In this document: in pieces, positions 17,781-27,770 of the stretch | Position numbering within the stretch: the stretch's first letter is position 1 | Layout of the letters: every line of letters begins with the position of its first letter | Assembly: GCF_024213555.1 (NCBI RefSeq) | Contig: NZ_JANAVO010000004.1 | Location: 186,001 to 250,000, forward strand | Direction of reading: 5' to 3' | DNA from: Allokutzneria sp. A3M-2-11 16 | GTDB lineage: Bacteria > Actinomycetota > Actinomycetes > Mycobacteriales > Pseudonocardiaceae | Length of the DNA: 64,000 nucleotides | Notes under the pieces: generated by a model | What the model was told of the DNA's origin: nothing | The model's input: only the letters and a program-made list of their open reading frames with translations | Database searches by the model: none | Program-made: the position numbers and the translations under genes

Positions 17781-19346
17781 TCAGACCAACCGGCGCGGCG
17801 CGAAGGCGAACGCCTCCGGCGGCACGGGCAGGCCGTAGACGCGGAGCTGGTGGGCGCGGGTGATCACCGCGGCGCCCTCCAGCAGGTTGAGCGCGATCTG
17901 CACGACGGTGCGGTTGGCCTGCTCGGCGAGGAAGGTCCCGGCGGTCCACCGGTTGAACGCGCCGATCGCCGGGCCGCACCAGATCTGGTAGTCCGTCCGC
18001 CGCACGGGATCGCCGTCCACCGCCCACCGGCTGCTGCGGCCGAGGTAGGACCGGAAGACCAGGGCCATCCGGTGCTTCGGGTCGACGCGGGCGCGGGTCA
18101 GCTCGGCCGGGTCGCGCTCCTGCCAGAACCGCTCGGTCTCCGCCCACGCCTGGGCGACCGGCATCCGCAGGATGTCCCGCTCGATGCGGGCGCGCAGCCG
18201 CTCCGGCAGGTCCTCCAGCGAGTCGTTGTCCCGGTACGCCTCGTAGAGCTGGGTGGCCCGCGCGGCGAACATGGTCCCGCGCCGCAGCACCTGGACCTTC
18301 ACGCCCTGCTCGAACATGTCGGCGGCGGGTGCCATCGTCACGTCGGCCAGGTCCGCCGCGGCGAGCAGGTCCTTGGCGGCCTGCGACAGCCCCGACTCGA
18401 CCGCGACCTGGTTGACCGAGCCGGTGACCACGTACGCGGCGCCGCCCGCGAAGGCGGCGGCCACCGCGGTGGGCGTGCCGAGCCCGCCCGCGGCACCGAC
18501 GCGAACCGGTCGGTCATAACCGAACCGGGCAACGAGCTTGTCCCGCAAGGAAAGGATCACTGGAAGCAGCGACACGAGGGGCCGGTTGTCCGTGTGGCCA
18601 CCGCTGTCCGCCTCCACGGTGATGTCCTCGGCGACCGGGACGAGCGCGGCTAGCTCGGCCTCCTTCGCGGTCAGCAGACCACGGTCGACCAGCCCGCGCA
18701 GCAGCTCCGGCGGGGCCGGGGACAGGAACCGCTCAGCCGTCTCCGGACGGGAGATCTTCGCGAACATCCTGGTGCGCCTGATGATCCGGCCCTGCGCGTC
18801 CTGGCTCAACCCGGCGGCCGAGCACCGCACCACGGCGGGCGTGAGGTCGGTGAACGCCGAGGCGCACACGCACGGCACACCGTTGCGGATCAGCAGGTCG
18901 GCGACCTCGTCCTCGGTCGCGGGCTCGTTCGGCGAGTGGATGAGGTTGACGCCCCAGTTCGGCACGCCCAGCAACGATTTCCTCAGCTCGGCGACGGCCT
19001 CGTGCACCCGCGGCAGGCCCAGCCCACCCGCGCCGAAGAAGCCGAGCATGCCGCCGCGCGCCATGGCCTCGACCATCCCGACCGTTGCGATGCCACCGGC
19101 CATTTCGCCCGCCACATAAGGAAAGCGCGTGCCGTGGGTCTCGCCGAACGTCCGGTCGCCGAGCCACTCCGGGTACAGCGGCGGGAGGATGCCGATCACC
19201 TGGTGCCGCGGCGCGTGCCCGCCGACGGCCAGGCCGTAGCCCTCGGACGGGTTCTCGGTGGCGACGACGTGCGCGGGCTCCCGGACCCGCTCGACGAGCC
19301 CGGCGATCTGCGCGGGGTGGAAGGCGGGCTGGGGCAGCGTTTTCAT
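17781..19346 (-). CDS. pfaD: PfaD-like enoyl reductase (nitronate monooxygenase-fold flavoprotein)
   Basis: FMN-dependent trans-acting enoyl reductase of PUFA-type synthases, 521 aa, TIM-barrel of the 2-nitropropane dioxygenase family. The N-terminal segment has the family look (PSEGYGLAVGGHAPR). The barrel carries GAGGLGLPRVHEAV, EADSGGHTDNRPLV and VGAAGGLGTPTAVAAAF, the last two being typical FMN-phosphate and active-site loops. The C-terminal half (WCGPAIGAFNRW) is diagnostic for PfaD rather than plain nitronate monooxygenase. The start is ATG 19346, overlapping the dehydrogenase stop as ATGA; longer frames upstream merely read through that gene. It would reduce enoyl intermediates held on the PfaA-like ACPs. 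A gap of 24 bp separates it from the PfaA-like gene. Confidence 0.94.
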   Translation of the reverse strand: MKTLPQPAFHPAQIAGLVERVREPAHVVATENPSEGYGLAVGGHAPRHQVIGILPPLYPEWLGDRTFGETHGTRFPYVAGEMAGGIATVGMVEAMARGGMLGFFGAGGLGLPRVHEAVAELRKSLLGVPNWGVNLIHSPNEPATEDEVADLLIRNGVPCVCASAFTDLTPAVVRCSAAGLSQDAQGRIIRRTRMFAKISRPETAERFLSPAPPELLRGLVDRGLLTAKEAELAALVPVAEDITVEADSGGHTDNRPLVSLLPVILSLRDKLVARFGYDRPVRVGAAGGLGTPTAVAAAFAGGAAYVVTGSVNQVAVESGLSQAAKDLLAAADLADVTMAPAADMFEQGVKVQVLRRGTMFAARATQLYEAYRDNDSLEDLPERLRARIERDILRMPVAQAWAETERFWQERDPAELTRARVDPKHRMALVFRSYLGRSSRWAVDGDPVRRTDYQIWCGPAIGAFNRWTAGTFLAEQANRTVVQIALNLLEGAAVITRAHQLRVYGLPVPPEAFAFAPRRLV

Positions 19347-20170
19347 GAGTCTTCCCGGTAGTCGTCGTAAAAACCTCGGCCGCTCTTCACGCCGAGGAAC
19401 CCCCGCTCGACGTACTCGCGCAGCAGGGCCCGAGGCCCCTCCGGCAGGCCCTCGCGCTCGGCGGCGTAGCCGTTCTCGATGTCCAGCGCGACGTCCAGCC
19501 CGACCTGGTCCATCACCCGGAACGGCCCGGTCGAGACCCCGACCACCATCCGGTAGAGCAGGTCGACCTCGGCCGGGGTGGCGACCCCCTCGGCGACGAC
19601 CGCCAGGGACTCGCGCTTCACCGCGGCCCAGATGCGGTTGTAGATGAAGCCGGTGCTCTCGGCGCGCACCTCGACCGGGGTGAAACCGAATTCCGGAAGG
19701 GCGCCGAGCACGCTGTCCAGCACCGCGCGAGAAGTGCGCCCGGAGGACATCACCTCGACCGCGTTGATCAACGGCGGCAGGTAGAAATGCGTGTTGAGCA
19801 CGCGCTCCGGGAAATCCAGCCCGCTGATCATCCGGCTCGTCGGGAACGAGGAGGAATTGCTGGCGAGGACGATGTCGTGATCGGTGAGCCGGTCGAGTTC
19901 GGCGAACACCTGGCGTTTCAGTTCCAGGCGCTCGGGAACGGCCTCGACGGCGAGCCAGGCACCGCGCACCGCGTCCTTCAGGGAAGGGACCGCGACAACG
20001 CGACCCGGCGCGTTGGGCGCATGTGCGGAAACGAACTCCAGTGCTTCGGTGACCTGGTCGGGGACCGGATCGGTGATGCGGACCTCGGCGCCGCCGTTGG
20101 CGAACATGAGGGCGAGTCGGCGGCCGAGCGTTCCCGCTCCGACCACCGCGATGGGGGACGCGGGGGGCAC
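19343..20170 (-). CDS. 3-hydroxyacyl-CoA dehydrogenase (3-hydroxybutyryl-CoA dehydrogenase type)
   Basis: NAD(P)-dependent dehydrogenase interconverting 3-hydroxyacyl and 3-ketoacyl thioesters, 275 aa. The Rossmann loop is VVGAGTLGRRLA. The catalytic Ser/Asn region is SNSSSFPTSR and the catalytic His lies in NTHFYLPPLINAVEV. The C-terminal helical domain is complete (GFIYNRIWAAVKRES, LGVKSGRGFYDDY). Start GTG 20170 has only a weak ribosome site. As the first gene of the operon it could supply a hydroxy- or keto-acyl starter for the synthase, or process its product; which is not decidable here. An inverted repeat lies 30 bp upstream. Confidence 0.9.
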   Translation of the reverse strand: MPPASPIAVVGAGTLGRRLALMFANGGAEVRITDPVPDQVTEALEFVSAHAPNAPGRVVAVPSLKDAVRGAWLAVEAVPERLELKRQVFAELDRLTDHDIVLASNSSSFPTSRMISGLDFPERVLNTHFYLPPLINAVEVMSSGRTSRAVLDSVLGALPEFGFTPVEVRAESTGFIYNRIWAAVKRESLAVVAEGVATPAEVDLLYRMVVGVSTGPFRVMDQVGLDVALDIENGYAAEREGLPEGPRALLREYVERGFLGVKSGRGFYDDYREDS

Positions 20171-20199
20171 GGGTCCAGAGCATGCGAGCGGGGCCGCCC

Positions 20200-20224
20200 C
20201 TCGGACAAGCCATCGGTGTCCGAG
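20200..20224. promoter_or_regulatory. Inverted repeat in the leader of the PUFA-like operon
   Basis: CTCGGACA (20200-20207) and TGTCCGAG (20217-20224) are perfect 8-bp arms with a 9-bp spacer, 29 bp upstream of the first start codon. It may be an operator, or a hairpin at the end of the preceding HTH gene. No T-tract follows, so a simple intrinsic terminator is unlikely. Confidence 0.4.
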
Positions 20225-20261
20225 CGTTGTCCACGGTCATCGCACAAAGCGAAACCGCAGG

Positions 20262-21074
20262 TCAGGAGATGATCACGTGCAGCTGGACGTAGAGGCTCTC
20301 CGGGAAGAACAGCGTGCCGTCCGCGGCGGCCATCTTCCACCGCACCACGCACTGGCCGAGCCGGTCGGGGATGTGGAACGGCGCGGCCACCAGCACCGAC
20401 TGCCCCGGCCTGGTCATGGCGATCGGCACCCGCTCCGGCGAGGAGCACCCGCCAGGCTGCATCGGGTCGATCCGCACCAGATAGCGGTCGGTCCAGGTGG
20501 CCGAGCCGACGTTCACCAATTCCCAGATCTTGACGATATCCGTTCCCGGGTGCACAATCGCACCATTCGGGTAATTCACCATCCGACGCATTCCGACGTT
20601 GTCACCGGGCACCAGCCGATGCAGGTGCTCCGGCACGCCGGTGGCCACCAGGGGAACCTGTTCGGCACTCGTCAGAAAAAGGCCGAGCAGCAGAAAAATA
20701 GCCAACAGCACAACACCGCTGCCAAATAACCGAATCGGCTTGACCGGTTTCGGAGCAGATCTCTGGAGCGGTACGACAAGGGGGCCGCCCTCGATCTTCG
20801 CCCGAGCGCGCTCCCATTTCGCACACCATTCCGTGCGCACCTCGTCGACGTCCTCGCCGAGCGCGTTGACCGCGAGCGCGCGCACGTACTCCCAGGTGGT
20901 TTCCCTGCTGGGGAAGTGCTGGCCGCGCGCGGCCGCGGCCAGCGAGGACTTCGACGCGGCCGCGCCGTAGACGGCGCGCATGCAGTCGTACGAGGGGTTG
21001 CCCGCGCGGAGCTTCAGGCGCCACAACTCGTCGGCGAACTCCGCGACGGGTCCGGAGGCGGGGTCCGGCCGCAC
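20262..21074 (-). CDS. HTH-like N-domain, single TM, extracellular NBR1-like (FW) Ig domain
   Basis: Membrane protein of 270 aa with an unusual layout. Residues 1-95 form a helical, HTH-like domain of the actinobacterial type that opens with GPVAEFADELWRLK and ends in TTWEYVRALA. One transmembrane helix follows (SGVVLLAIFLLLGLFL). The C-terminal 120 residues resemble the NBR1 central (FW) domain: VKIWELVNVGSATWTD, a PG turn (MTRPGQSVLVAAPFHIPD) and the final VRWKMAAADGTLFF. Start: I prefer GTG 21074, with AGGGA 9 bp upstream, over the in-frame TTG at 21152, which has none. It lies just upstream of the PUFA-like operon in the same direction, with a 91-bp gap, so it may be its regulator or sensor; that is inference. 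Confidence 0.75.
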   Translation of the reverse strand: MRPDPASGPVAEFADELWRLKLRAGNPSYDCMRAVYGAAASKSSLAAAARGQHFPSRETTWEYVRALAVNALGEDVDEVRTEWCAKWERARAKIEGGPLVVPLQRSAPKPVKPIRLFGSGVVLLAIFLLLGLFLTSAEQVPLVATGVPEHLHRLVPGDNVGMRRMVNYPNGAIVHPGTDIVKIWELVNVGSATWTDRYLVRIDPMQPGGCSSPERVPIAMTRPGQSVLVAAPFHIPDRLGQCVVRWKMAAADGTLFFPESLYVQLHVIIS

Positions 21075-21241
21075 CGCTCTGCGTCCCTGTTTCGCCCGGT
21101 CAGCACCGGGGCTCCCGGTAGTACTGATGGGTTTTCTCCACAACGTCCACAACCATGATCAAACGAGTCAAGCTACAACGCGGCGGGCGCCCGCCACGCC
21201 CCTGTTCGGTGACGGCCGAAACGCGAGGGATCTGCCGCGTG

Positions 21242-23062
<1,821 letters not shown>

Positions 23063-23177
23063 GCGCCCGATCCTACGAGCGCCCCTGACACCCTCCGCGC
23101 CCCCCGCTGGTTCCCCCGTCTTCAAGTCCCCCCAACCCCCGGCGCAGAGGTCTCCAACCACCCCCAACCCCCGCGCT

Positions 23178-23358
23178 TTTGCCCTGAACGAGTCGTTCGG
23201 GGACCCCAACGCCCCGAACGACCCGTTCAGGGACATCGACCAACGCCCCAAACGAGTCATTGGGGTACTTGAACGTGCTGAATGAGTCATTGGGGGAGTT
23301 GAGCGCCCTCAATGACTCATTCAGCACACTCAACGGGACAAACGCGGCATTGGGGCGG
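23178..23358. repeat. Second palindromic 30-bp-period repeat array (6 units)
   Basis: Dyad cores begin at 23187, 23217, 23251, 23281, 23311 and 23341, giving 30-bp spacing with one 34-bp step. Cores range from AACGAGTCGTT through AATGAGTCATT to the decayed AACGCGGCATT. The left edge, TTTTGCCCTGAACGAGTC, is the same as in the first array, and similarity continues for about 40 bp. It lies between the methyltransferase 3' end and recQ. The rest of the gap 23063-23435 is low-complexity C- or G-rich sequence without a gene. Confidence 0.85.
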
Positions 23359-23435
23359 GGAGCGGGTGAGCAGGGGTTGGGGGTGTTTGGAGACCTTGGG
23401 GGCGGGGGTTCGGGGTACTTGAAGACCGCCCGACC

Positions 23436-24248
23436 TCAGGGCTTGCGGCCCACCCCCGCGTAAGGCAACGCGTTGATCTCCGGGTTGTCGGTGACGTCGC
23501 CCGCGCCCTCCGGCCGCCACAGCGCGCAGCCGACCAGGCCCGGCTCCACCAGGTCGAAGCCCTCGAAGAAGCGGATCACACCGTCGTAGTCGCGGACGTA
23601 GGGCAGGTTCTGGCTGGACTTGTACACCTCGACCGCCTCGTCCAGCCGCGAAACCCCCGAGTCGCCCGCCACGTGCGACAGCGCCATGAAACTGCCCGGT
23701 GCGAGCCGGTCGCGGTAGCGGGCGAGGATGCCGACCGGATCCCAGGAGTCCGGCACGAAATGCAGCAGCAGCAACATCATCAGCCCGACCGGCTGGTCGA
23801 AGTCGAGCTGCTCCCGCACCTCCGGGGAGTCCAGAATCCCTTCCACATCACGGAGATCGGCCTGGAGCACGTCGGTGCGGTCGTTGTCCTCCAGCAGCAA
23901 CCGCGCGTGCGCGACGGCCACCGGGTCCTTGTCCACGTACACCACGCGGCAGTCCGGCTCCACGGCCTGGACGATCTCGTGCAGGTTGCCGACCGTCGGG
24001 ATGCCGGAGCCGACGTCGAGGAACTGGCGCACCCCGGACTCGACCATGAACAACGCCGCGCGGCGCAGGAACGCGCGGTTGAGCCGGGTGGCGTCGCGGA
24101 TGCCGGGCATGATCGTGAGGATCTTCTCGGCCAGCTCGCGGTCGGCGGCGAAGTTGTGCCCGCCGCCCAGCCAGTAGTCGTAGACCCGGGCTGGGCTGGG
24201 CACCGTCGGATCGACCTCGGGTGGAACCCGGTACGGGCTTCCGGTCAC
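23436..24248 (-). CDS. SAM-dependent methyltransferase, PF04672 (DUF574) type
   Basis: Cytoplasmic methyltransferase-fold protein, 270 aa, from a family greatly expanded in actinomycetes. The diagnostic opening DPTVPSPARVYDYWLGGGHN is present. The SAM loop is FLDVGSGIPTVGNLHE, with the acidic residue in VVYVDKDPVAVAHAR and a motif VLQADLRD. The C-terminal half (LMMLLLLHFVPDSWDP, MALSHVAGD) is as expected. I placed the start at GTG 24248, which has GAGGTG 8 bp upstream; ATG 24266 and a further upstream start are possible. It is divergent from the P450 gene with 111 bp between starts, so the two may share control. Substrates of this family are mostly unknown. Confidence 0.9.
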   Translation of the reverse strand: MTGSPYRVPPEVDPTVPSPARVYDYWLGGGHNFAADRELAEKILTIMPGIRDATRLNRAFLRRAALFMVESGVRQFLDVGSGIPTVGNLHEIVQAVEPDCRVVYVDKDPVAVAHARLLLEDNDRTDVLQADLRDVEGILDSPEVREQLDFDQPVGLMMLLLLHFVPDSWDPVGILARYRDRLAPGSFMALSHVAGDSGVSRLDEAVEVYKSSQNLPYVRDYDGVIRFFEGFDLVEPGLVGCALWRPEGAGDVTDNPEINALPYAGVGRKP

Positions 24249-24359
24249 GGCGCAACACCTCGACATCCGATCGTGTGGATGTGCCCACGAGATCATCGCG
24301 GGCCGCAGCGCACATTACCTACTGTGACCGGTCGACACGATTCCTGTGAAGGCGGTTGC

Positions 24360-25706
24360 ATGGGCACAGCCCCGGTGGTCCCCGGTCGGTTACCTCTCGT
24401 CGGCCACACCATGTCCATGGTGCGCGGCCCGGTGCGCTTCCTGACCTCGCTGCGGGAGCACGGCGAGGTCGTGCGGATCTTCCTCGGCCCGCTGCCGGTC
24501 TACCTGGTCACCACGCCGGAGCTGGCCTGGCAGGTGCTCGCGGGCGAGGCGGACAAGTTCGACAAGGGCATCGTCTTCGACAAGATGCGCCCGCTCTTCG
24601 GCGACGGCCTCGCCACCTCCAACGGCGCGTTCAACCAGCGGCAGCGGCGGATGGTGCTGCCCGCCTTCGGCCGCGCCAGGATCGAGGGCTACGCGGAGTC
24701 CACGATCACCGCGCTCGCCCGGGAGCTCTCGCTGAGCTGGCGGCCGGGCGAGGTCGTCGAGGTGGACCAGCGGATGCAGGACCTGGCGCTGGGCATCGCG
24801 GGCCGGACCCTGTTCTCCACCGAGCTGGGTGACGACGTGCTCGCCGAGATCCGCCGGTCCATCCCGATCATGCTGGAGAACGTGCTCGTGCGGGCGTTCT
24901 CCCCGCGGGTGGTGGAGAAACTGCCGATCCCGGCCAACCGCCGCTTCGACGCCGCCGCGGCCCGGCTGCGCACGGTGATCCCCGCGGCGATCGGGGCGGC
25001 GCGGGCAGGCGGCACCGACCACGGCGACCTGCTCTCGACGCTGCTGCTGGCCGAGGACCCCGAGACCGGCGAGTCGATGACCGACGAGCAGGTGCACGAC
25101 GAGGTGATCACGATCCTCACCACGGGGGCCGAGACCACCGCCGTCGCGCTCGCCTGGTTCTTCCACGAGATCGCGCGGAACCCGGAGATCGAGCGGCGGT
25201 TCCACGCCGAGATCGACGAGGTGCTCGGCGGAAACCCCGTCACCTTCGCCGATCTGCCGAAGCTGGAGTACACGCAGCGGATCATCAACGAGGTCCTGCG
25301 CCGCACTCCGCCGGTGATCCTGATGCGCCGCACCCGCGAGGACACCGAGATCGGCGGGGTGCCCGTCCCGCAGGGCACCGAGGTCGCGGTCAGCCAGCAC
25401 ACGTTGCACCAGAACCCGGAGTTCTACCCCGATCCCGAGCGTTTCGACCCCGACCGCTGGCTGCCCGAACGCGCGGCGAAACTGCCGAGGGGCGCCTACA
25501 TCCCGTTCGGCGCTGGCGCCCGGTTCTGCCCCGGTCACTTCTTCGCGCAGACCGAGATCGCGATCGTCGCGGCCACCGTCGGCGCGCGCTGGCGACTGGT
25601 CCCGGTACCGGGAAAACGCGTGTACGCCAAGGTGAAAGCCACGATGCAGCCCAACCAGCTGCCGATGACCGCGGTGCCGAGGGATCACCTGAACGTGACT
25701 CCTTGA
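24360..25706 (+). CDS. Cytochrome P450 monooxygenase
   Basis: Haem-thiolate monooxygenase of 448 aa, soluble. The I-helix oxygen-binding motif is TTGAETTA, the K-helix ExxR is in NEVLRRTPP, and the haem loop is FGAGARFCPGH with proximal Cys390. The N-terminal stretch (PGRLPLVGHTMSMVRGPVRF) and overall pattern resemble the pentalenene-oxygenase-like and CYP4-like bacterial P450s, which hydroxylate terpenes or fatty acids. No terpene synthase, ferredoxin or reductase gene is nearby, so the substrate and redox partner are open. ATG 24360 is preceded by GAAGG; longer frames upstream run through the divergent methyltransferase. It overlaps the open frame of the next gene, whose true start lies 57 bp beyond. 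Confidence 0.93.
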   Translation: MGTAPVVPGRLPLVGHTMSMVRGPVRFLTSLREHGEVVRIFLGPLPVYLVTTPELAWQVLAGEADKFDKGIVFDKMRPLFGDGLATSNGAFNQRQRRMVLPAFGRARIEGYAESTITALARELSLSWRPGEVVEVDQRMQDLALGIAGRTLFSTELGDDVLAEIRRSIPIMLENVLVRAFSPRVVEKLPIPANRRFDAAAARLRTVIPAAIGAARAGGTDHGDLLSTLLLAEDPETGESMTDEQVHDEVITILTTGAETTAVALAWFFHEIARNPEIERRFHAEIDEVLGGNPVTFADLPKLEYTQRIINEVLRRTPPVILMRRTREDTEIGGVPVPQGTEVAVSQHTLHQNPEFYPDPERFDPDRWLPERAAKLPRGAYIPFGAGARFCPGHFFAQTEIAIVAATVGARWRLVPVPGKRVYAKVKATMQPNQLPMTAVPRDHLNVTP

Positions 25707-25762
25707 TCACGAACGGTACTGTCCCCTCCCCGGCGCTTAGACGATCTTGGAAGGTTGTCCCC

Positions 25763-26824
25763 GTGCGACTGCTGCCGAAACTCACCTCCTCGTTACTCGC
25801 GTGCGGCCTGCTGATGGCCGGGGCCGCCGCCCCACCCGCCTTCGCCGCCGAGGTCACCTGCTCCGAGGTGACGCTCCCGGTGACCGCGCCGGGGCTGCTT
25901 CCCTTGCTGAGCCCGGGAATGCCCGCCGTCGTGCGCGGTCAGTACTGCGCACCCACCGGCGCCGCACCGAAAACGGTGCAGCTGCTGGTGCACGGCGGCA
26001 CGTACAACCGCGCGTACTGGGACCTGCCCTACCAGCCGGAGAAGTACTCCTACCAGCGCGACATGGCCAAGCACGGGTACGCCAGCTTCGCCGTCGACCG
26101 GCTCGGTGCCGGGCGCAGCAGCAAGCCGCTGAGCATCCCGATGACGATCGAGGCGGAAGCCCTTTCCCTGCACGAGGTCGTCGGCCACCTGCGCGCGGGC
26201 CGGGTCGGCGGGATCGCGTTCGACAAGGTCATCATGATCGGCCACTCCGTGGGGTCGGGCATCGTGTCCTACGCCGCCGCGAAGTACAAGGGCGACGTGG
26301 ACGGCGTCGGCCTCACCGGCATCACCCACCTGCCCAACGTGCCAGCGCTCGGCCTCGGCGCCGGGCTCGGACTGCACCCGGTGCTCCTGGACCCGTTGCT
26401 GGGCGACAGGGGCAGCGATCCGCTGTGGTTCGCCACCCGCCCCGGCGCGCGCGGCCCGCTGTTCTACTCCGACAACGCCGACCCGGACGTGATCGCCGCC
26501 GACGAGGCCACCAAGGACCAGGTCTCCGTGCCCGGCATGGGCACCGTCGCGGTCTTCGGCATCGTCCTGCCGGTCACCCTCGGCATCGACGTCCCGGTCT
26601 TCCAGGCCGTCGGCGAGAAGGACATCCTCTTCTGCGGCCTGCTCGCGCTGCGCGACTGCTCCAGCGCGCAGACACTGCGCCCCGCCGAGGCCCCGTTCTA
26701 CACCGCCAAGGCGAAACTGGACCTCCACGTCCTGCCGAAGGCGGGCCATTCCCTTGGCCTGCACAAGAACGCCGACGTCTACCGCGACGCCACCCGGGTG
26801 TGGCTGCAGCAGTTCGGCTCCTGA
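25763..26824 (+). CDS. Secreted alpha/beta-hydrolase
   Basis: Extracytoplasmic serine hydrolase of the alpha/beta fold, 353 aa. GTG 25763 follows GGAAGG and opens a clear signal peptide (VRLLPKLTSSLLACGLLMAG, cleavage after AFAA). The nucleophile elbow is IGHSVGSG (Ser162), an oxyanion HG motif is in LLVHGGTYNRAYWD, and the catalytic His is His329 in PKAGHSLGLH. Two or more cysteine pairs are likely (VTCSEV with QYCAP; FCGLLALRDCSS). Lipase, esterase or peptidase activity cannot be told apart. It sits 56 bp behind the P450 gene and may be cotranscribed; a strong hairpin follows its stop. Confidence 0.9.
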   Translation: MRLLPKLTSSLLACGLLMAGAAAPPAFAAEVTCSEVTLPVTAPGLLPLLSPGMPAVVRGQYCAPTGAAPKTVQLLVHGGTYNRAYWDLPYQPEKYSYQRDMAKHGYASFAVDRLGAGRSSKPLSIPMTIEAEALSLHEVVGHLRAGRVGGIAFDKVIMIGHSVGSGIVSYAAAKYKGDVDGVGLTGITHLPNVPALGLGAGLGLHPVLLDPLLGDRGSDPLWFATRPGARGPLFYSDNADPDVIAADEATKDQVSVPGMGTVAVFGIVLPVTLGIDVPVFQAVGEKDILFCGLLALRDCSSAQTLRPAEAPFYTAKAKLDLHVLPKAGHSLGLHKNADVYRDATRVWLQQFGS

Positions 26825-26837
26825 CGCACCACCCCGC

Positions 26838-26873
26838 ACAGCGCCCGCCGCCCATCAGGACGGCGGGCGCTGT
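26838..26873 (+). terminator. Hairpin terminator after the secreted hydrolase
   Basis: Perfect 13-bp arms (26838-26850 and 26861-26873) with a 10-nt loop lie 14 bp after the stop codon. No U-tract follows, which is usual for actinomycete hairpin terminators. Bases 26874-27026 then hold only the ribosome site of the next gene. Confidence 0.7.
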
Positions 26874-27026
26874 CGTGTTCAGTGCACAGCGGCCACCACC
26901 TTCACAGCAGCATCGTCGTAACAATTCAAAGAACACCCAACCAGGCGCCAACCGAAGACCTCCGCTAACAAAGGGATTCTCCGCCTCGATGACCTGAATC
27001 GACGGCAACATATCCTGGAGGCCTAC

Positions 27027-27530
27027 ATGTACGAAGCACTCGGCGCCAATGCTCCCGCTTATCGCCCCGCCGGAAAATCTTCCGGTCTGCTTTTCGGCGT
27101 GGTCGGTTTCGTAGCGGGCGCGATGGTCGTCGGTGCCGCGTGGGCCCTGTTCACGTCGAGCGCGGCGACGAGCGAACCCGAAGACACCTTCACCCTCCGG
27201 GGCACGATGGCGCTCACCGCCAGCGGTTCCACCCGGCTGTCCGGGACCACGTGCGCGGGAACCGGTGGTTACAGCGACATCAGGGAGGGCGCGAGCGTCA
27301 CGGTCTACGACCCGCAGGGCTCGGTGATCGCCATCGGCCACCTCGGCACTTCCTCCACCAGTACGACCACGTCGAGCTACTCCGAGCCGTGCACGTTCAA
27401 GTTCGAGGTGGCCGGCGTTCCGGGCCATCACCGCTTCTACCAGGTGGAGGTCAGCCGCAGGGGAAAGGTGACGAGTGAGCAGAACGCCGCCAAGTCCGGC
27501 TCGGTGGCCCTCAGCCTCGGCATGAAGTGA
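27027..27530 (+). CDS. Membrane-anchored extracytoplasmic protein of unknown function
   Basis: 167 aa, not recognised as a named family. After a short cytoplasmic N-terminus there is one transmembrane helix (GLLFGVVGFVAGAMVVGAAW, about residues 20-42), then a Ser/Thr-rich extracellular part predicted to be beta-rich (FTLRGTMALTASGSTRL). Two cysteines (in GTTCAGTG and SEPCTFKF) are positioned to form a disulfide. A run of Ser/Thr (SSTSTTTSSY) sits between them. The start ATG 27027 has a GGAGG ribosome site. It stands alone between a terminator and a broken gene, so context says nothing about its role. The following 240 bp to 27770 contain no gene that I can see. Confidence 0.75.
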   Translation: MYEALGANAPAYRPAGKSSGLLFGVVGFVAGAMVVGAAWALFTSSAATSEPEDTFTLRGTMALTASGSTRLSGTTCAGTGGYSDIREGASVTVYDPQGSVIAIGHLGTSSTSTTTSSYSEPCTFKFEVAGVPGHHRFYQVEVSRRGKVTSEQNAAKSGSVALSLGMK

Positions 27531-27770
27531 ACGGACCCCCGGACTGCCTCATTCATGGGCATCCGCCTAAATCTCCTTTTCCACTGAACCAGCGGTTCCC
27601 ATCACCCCCACTCCACGAGCAAGGTCGAGGACAAGCGCAACACGGGGGTGAATGTGCAGGGAAATGGAAACCACAACGGCAGGTGCTAGGCCGGTGCGCG
27701 GCGGTGGAGACGAAATGGGCGAGGCACGCTGATTCCAGCCGGATCACCAAGCCGGGCAAGAAAACAGGGA

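Noticed and set aside
17781-20240. Single 819-residue frame joining the PfaD-like gene with upstream sequence
   Set aside because: Its first 298 codons run through the dehydrogenase gene in another frame and are Arg-rich nonsense; the PfaD start is fixed at 19346 by the ATGA overlap.
23073-23333. Short frames across the repeat arrays encoding LNESF- or PNDSF-like peptide repeats
   Set aside because: The 30-bp period equals ten codons, so any frame gives a repetitive peptide. The frames lack ribosome sites and overlap gene ends; the DNA symmetry is the better explanation.
23673-24359. N-terminal extension of the P450 gene
   Set aside because: It lies antisense to the methyltransferase gene; the P450 family N-terminus begins at 24360.
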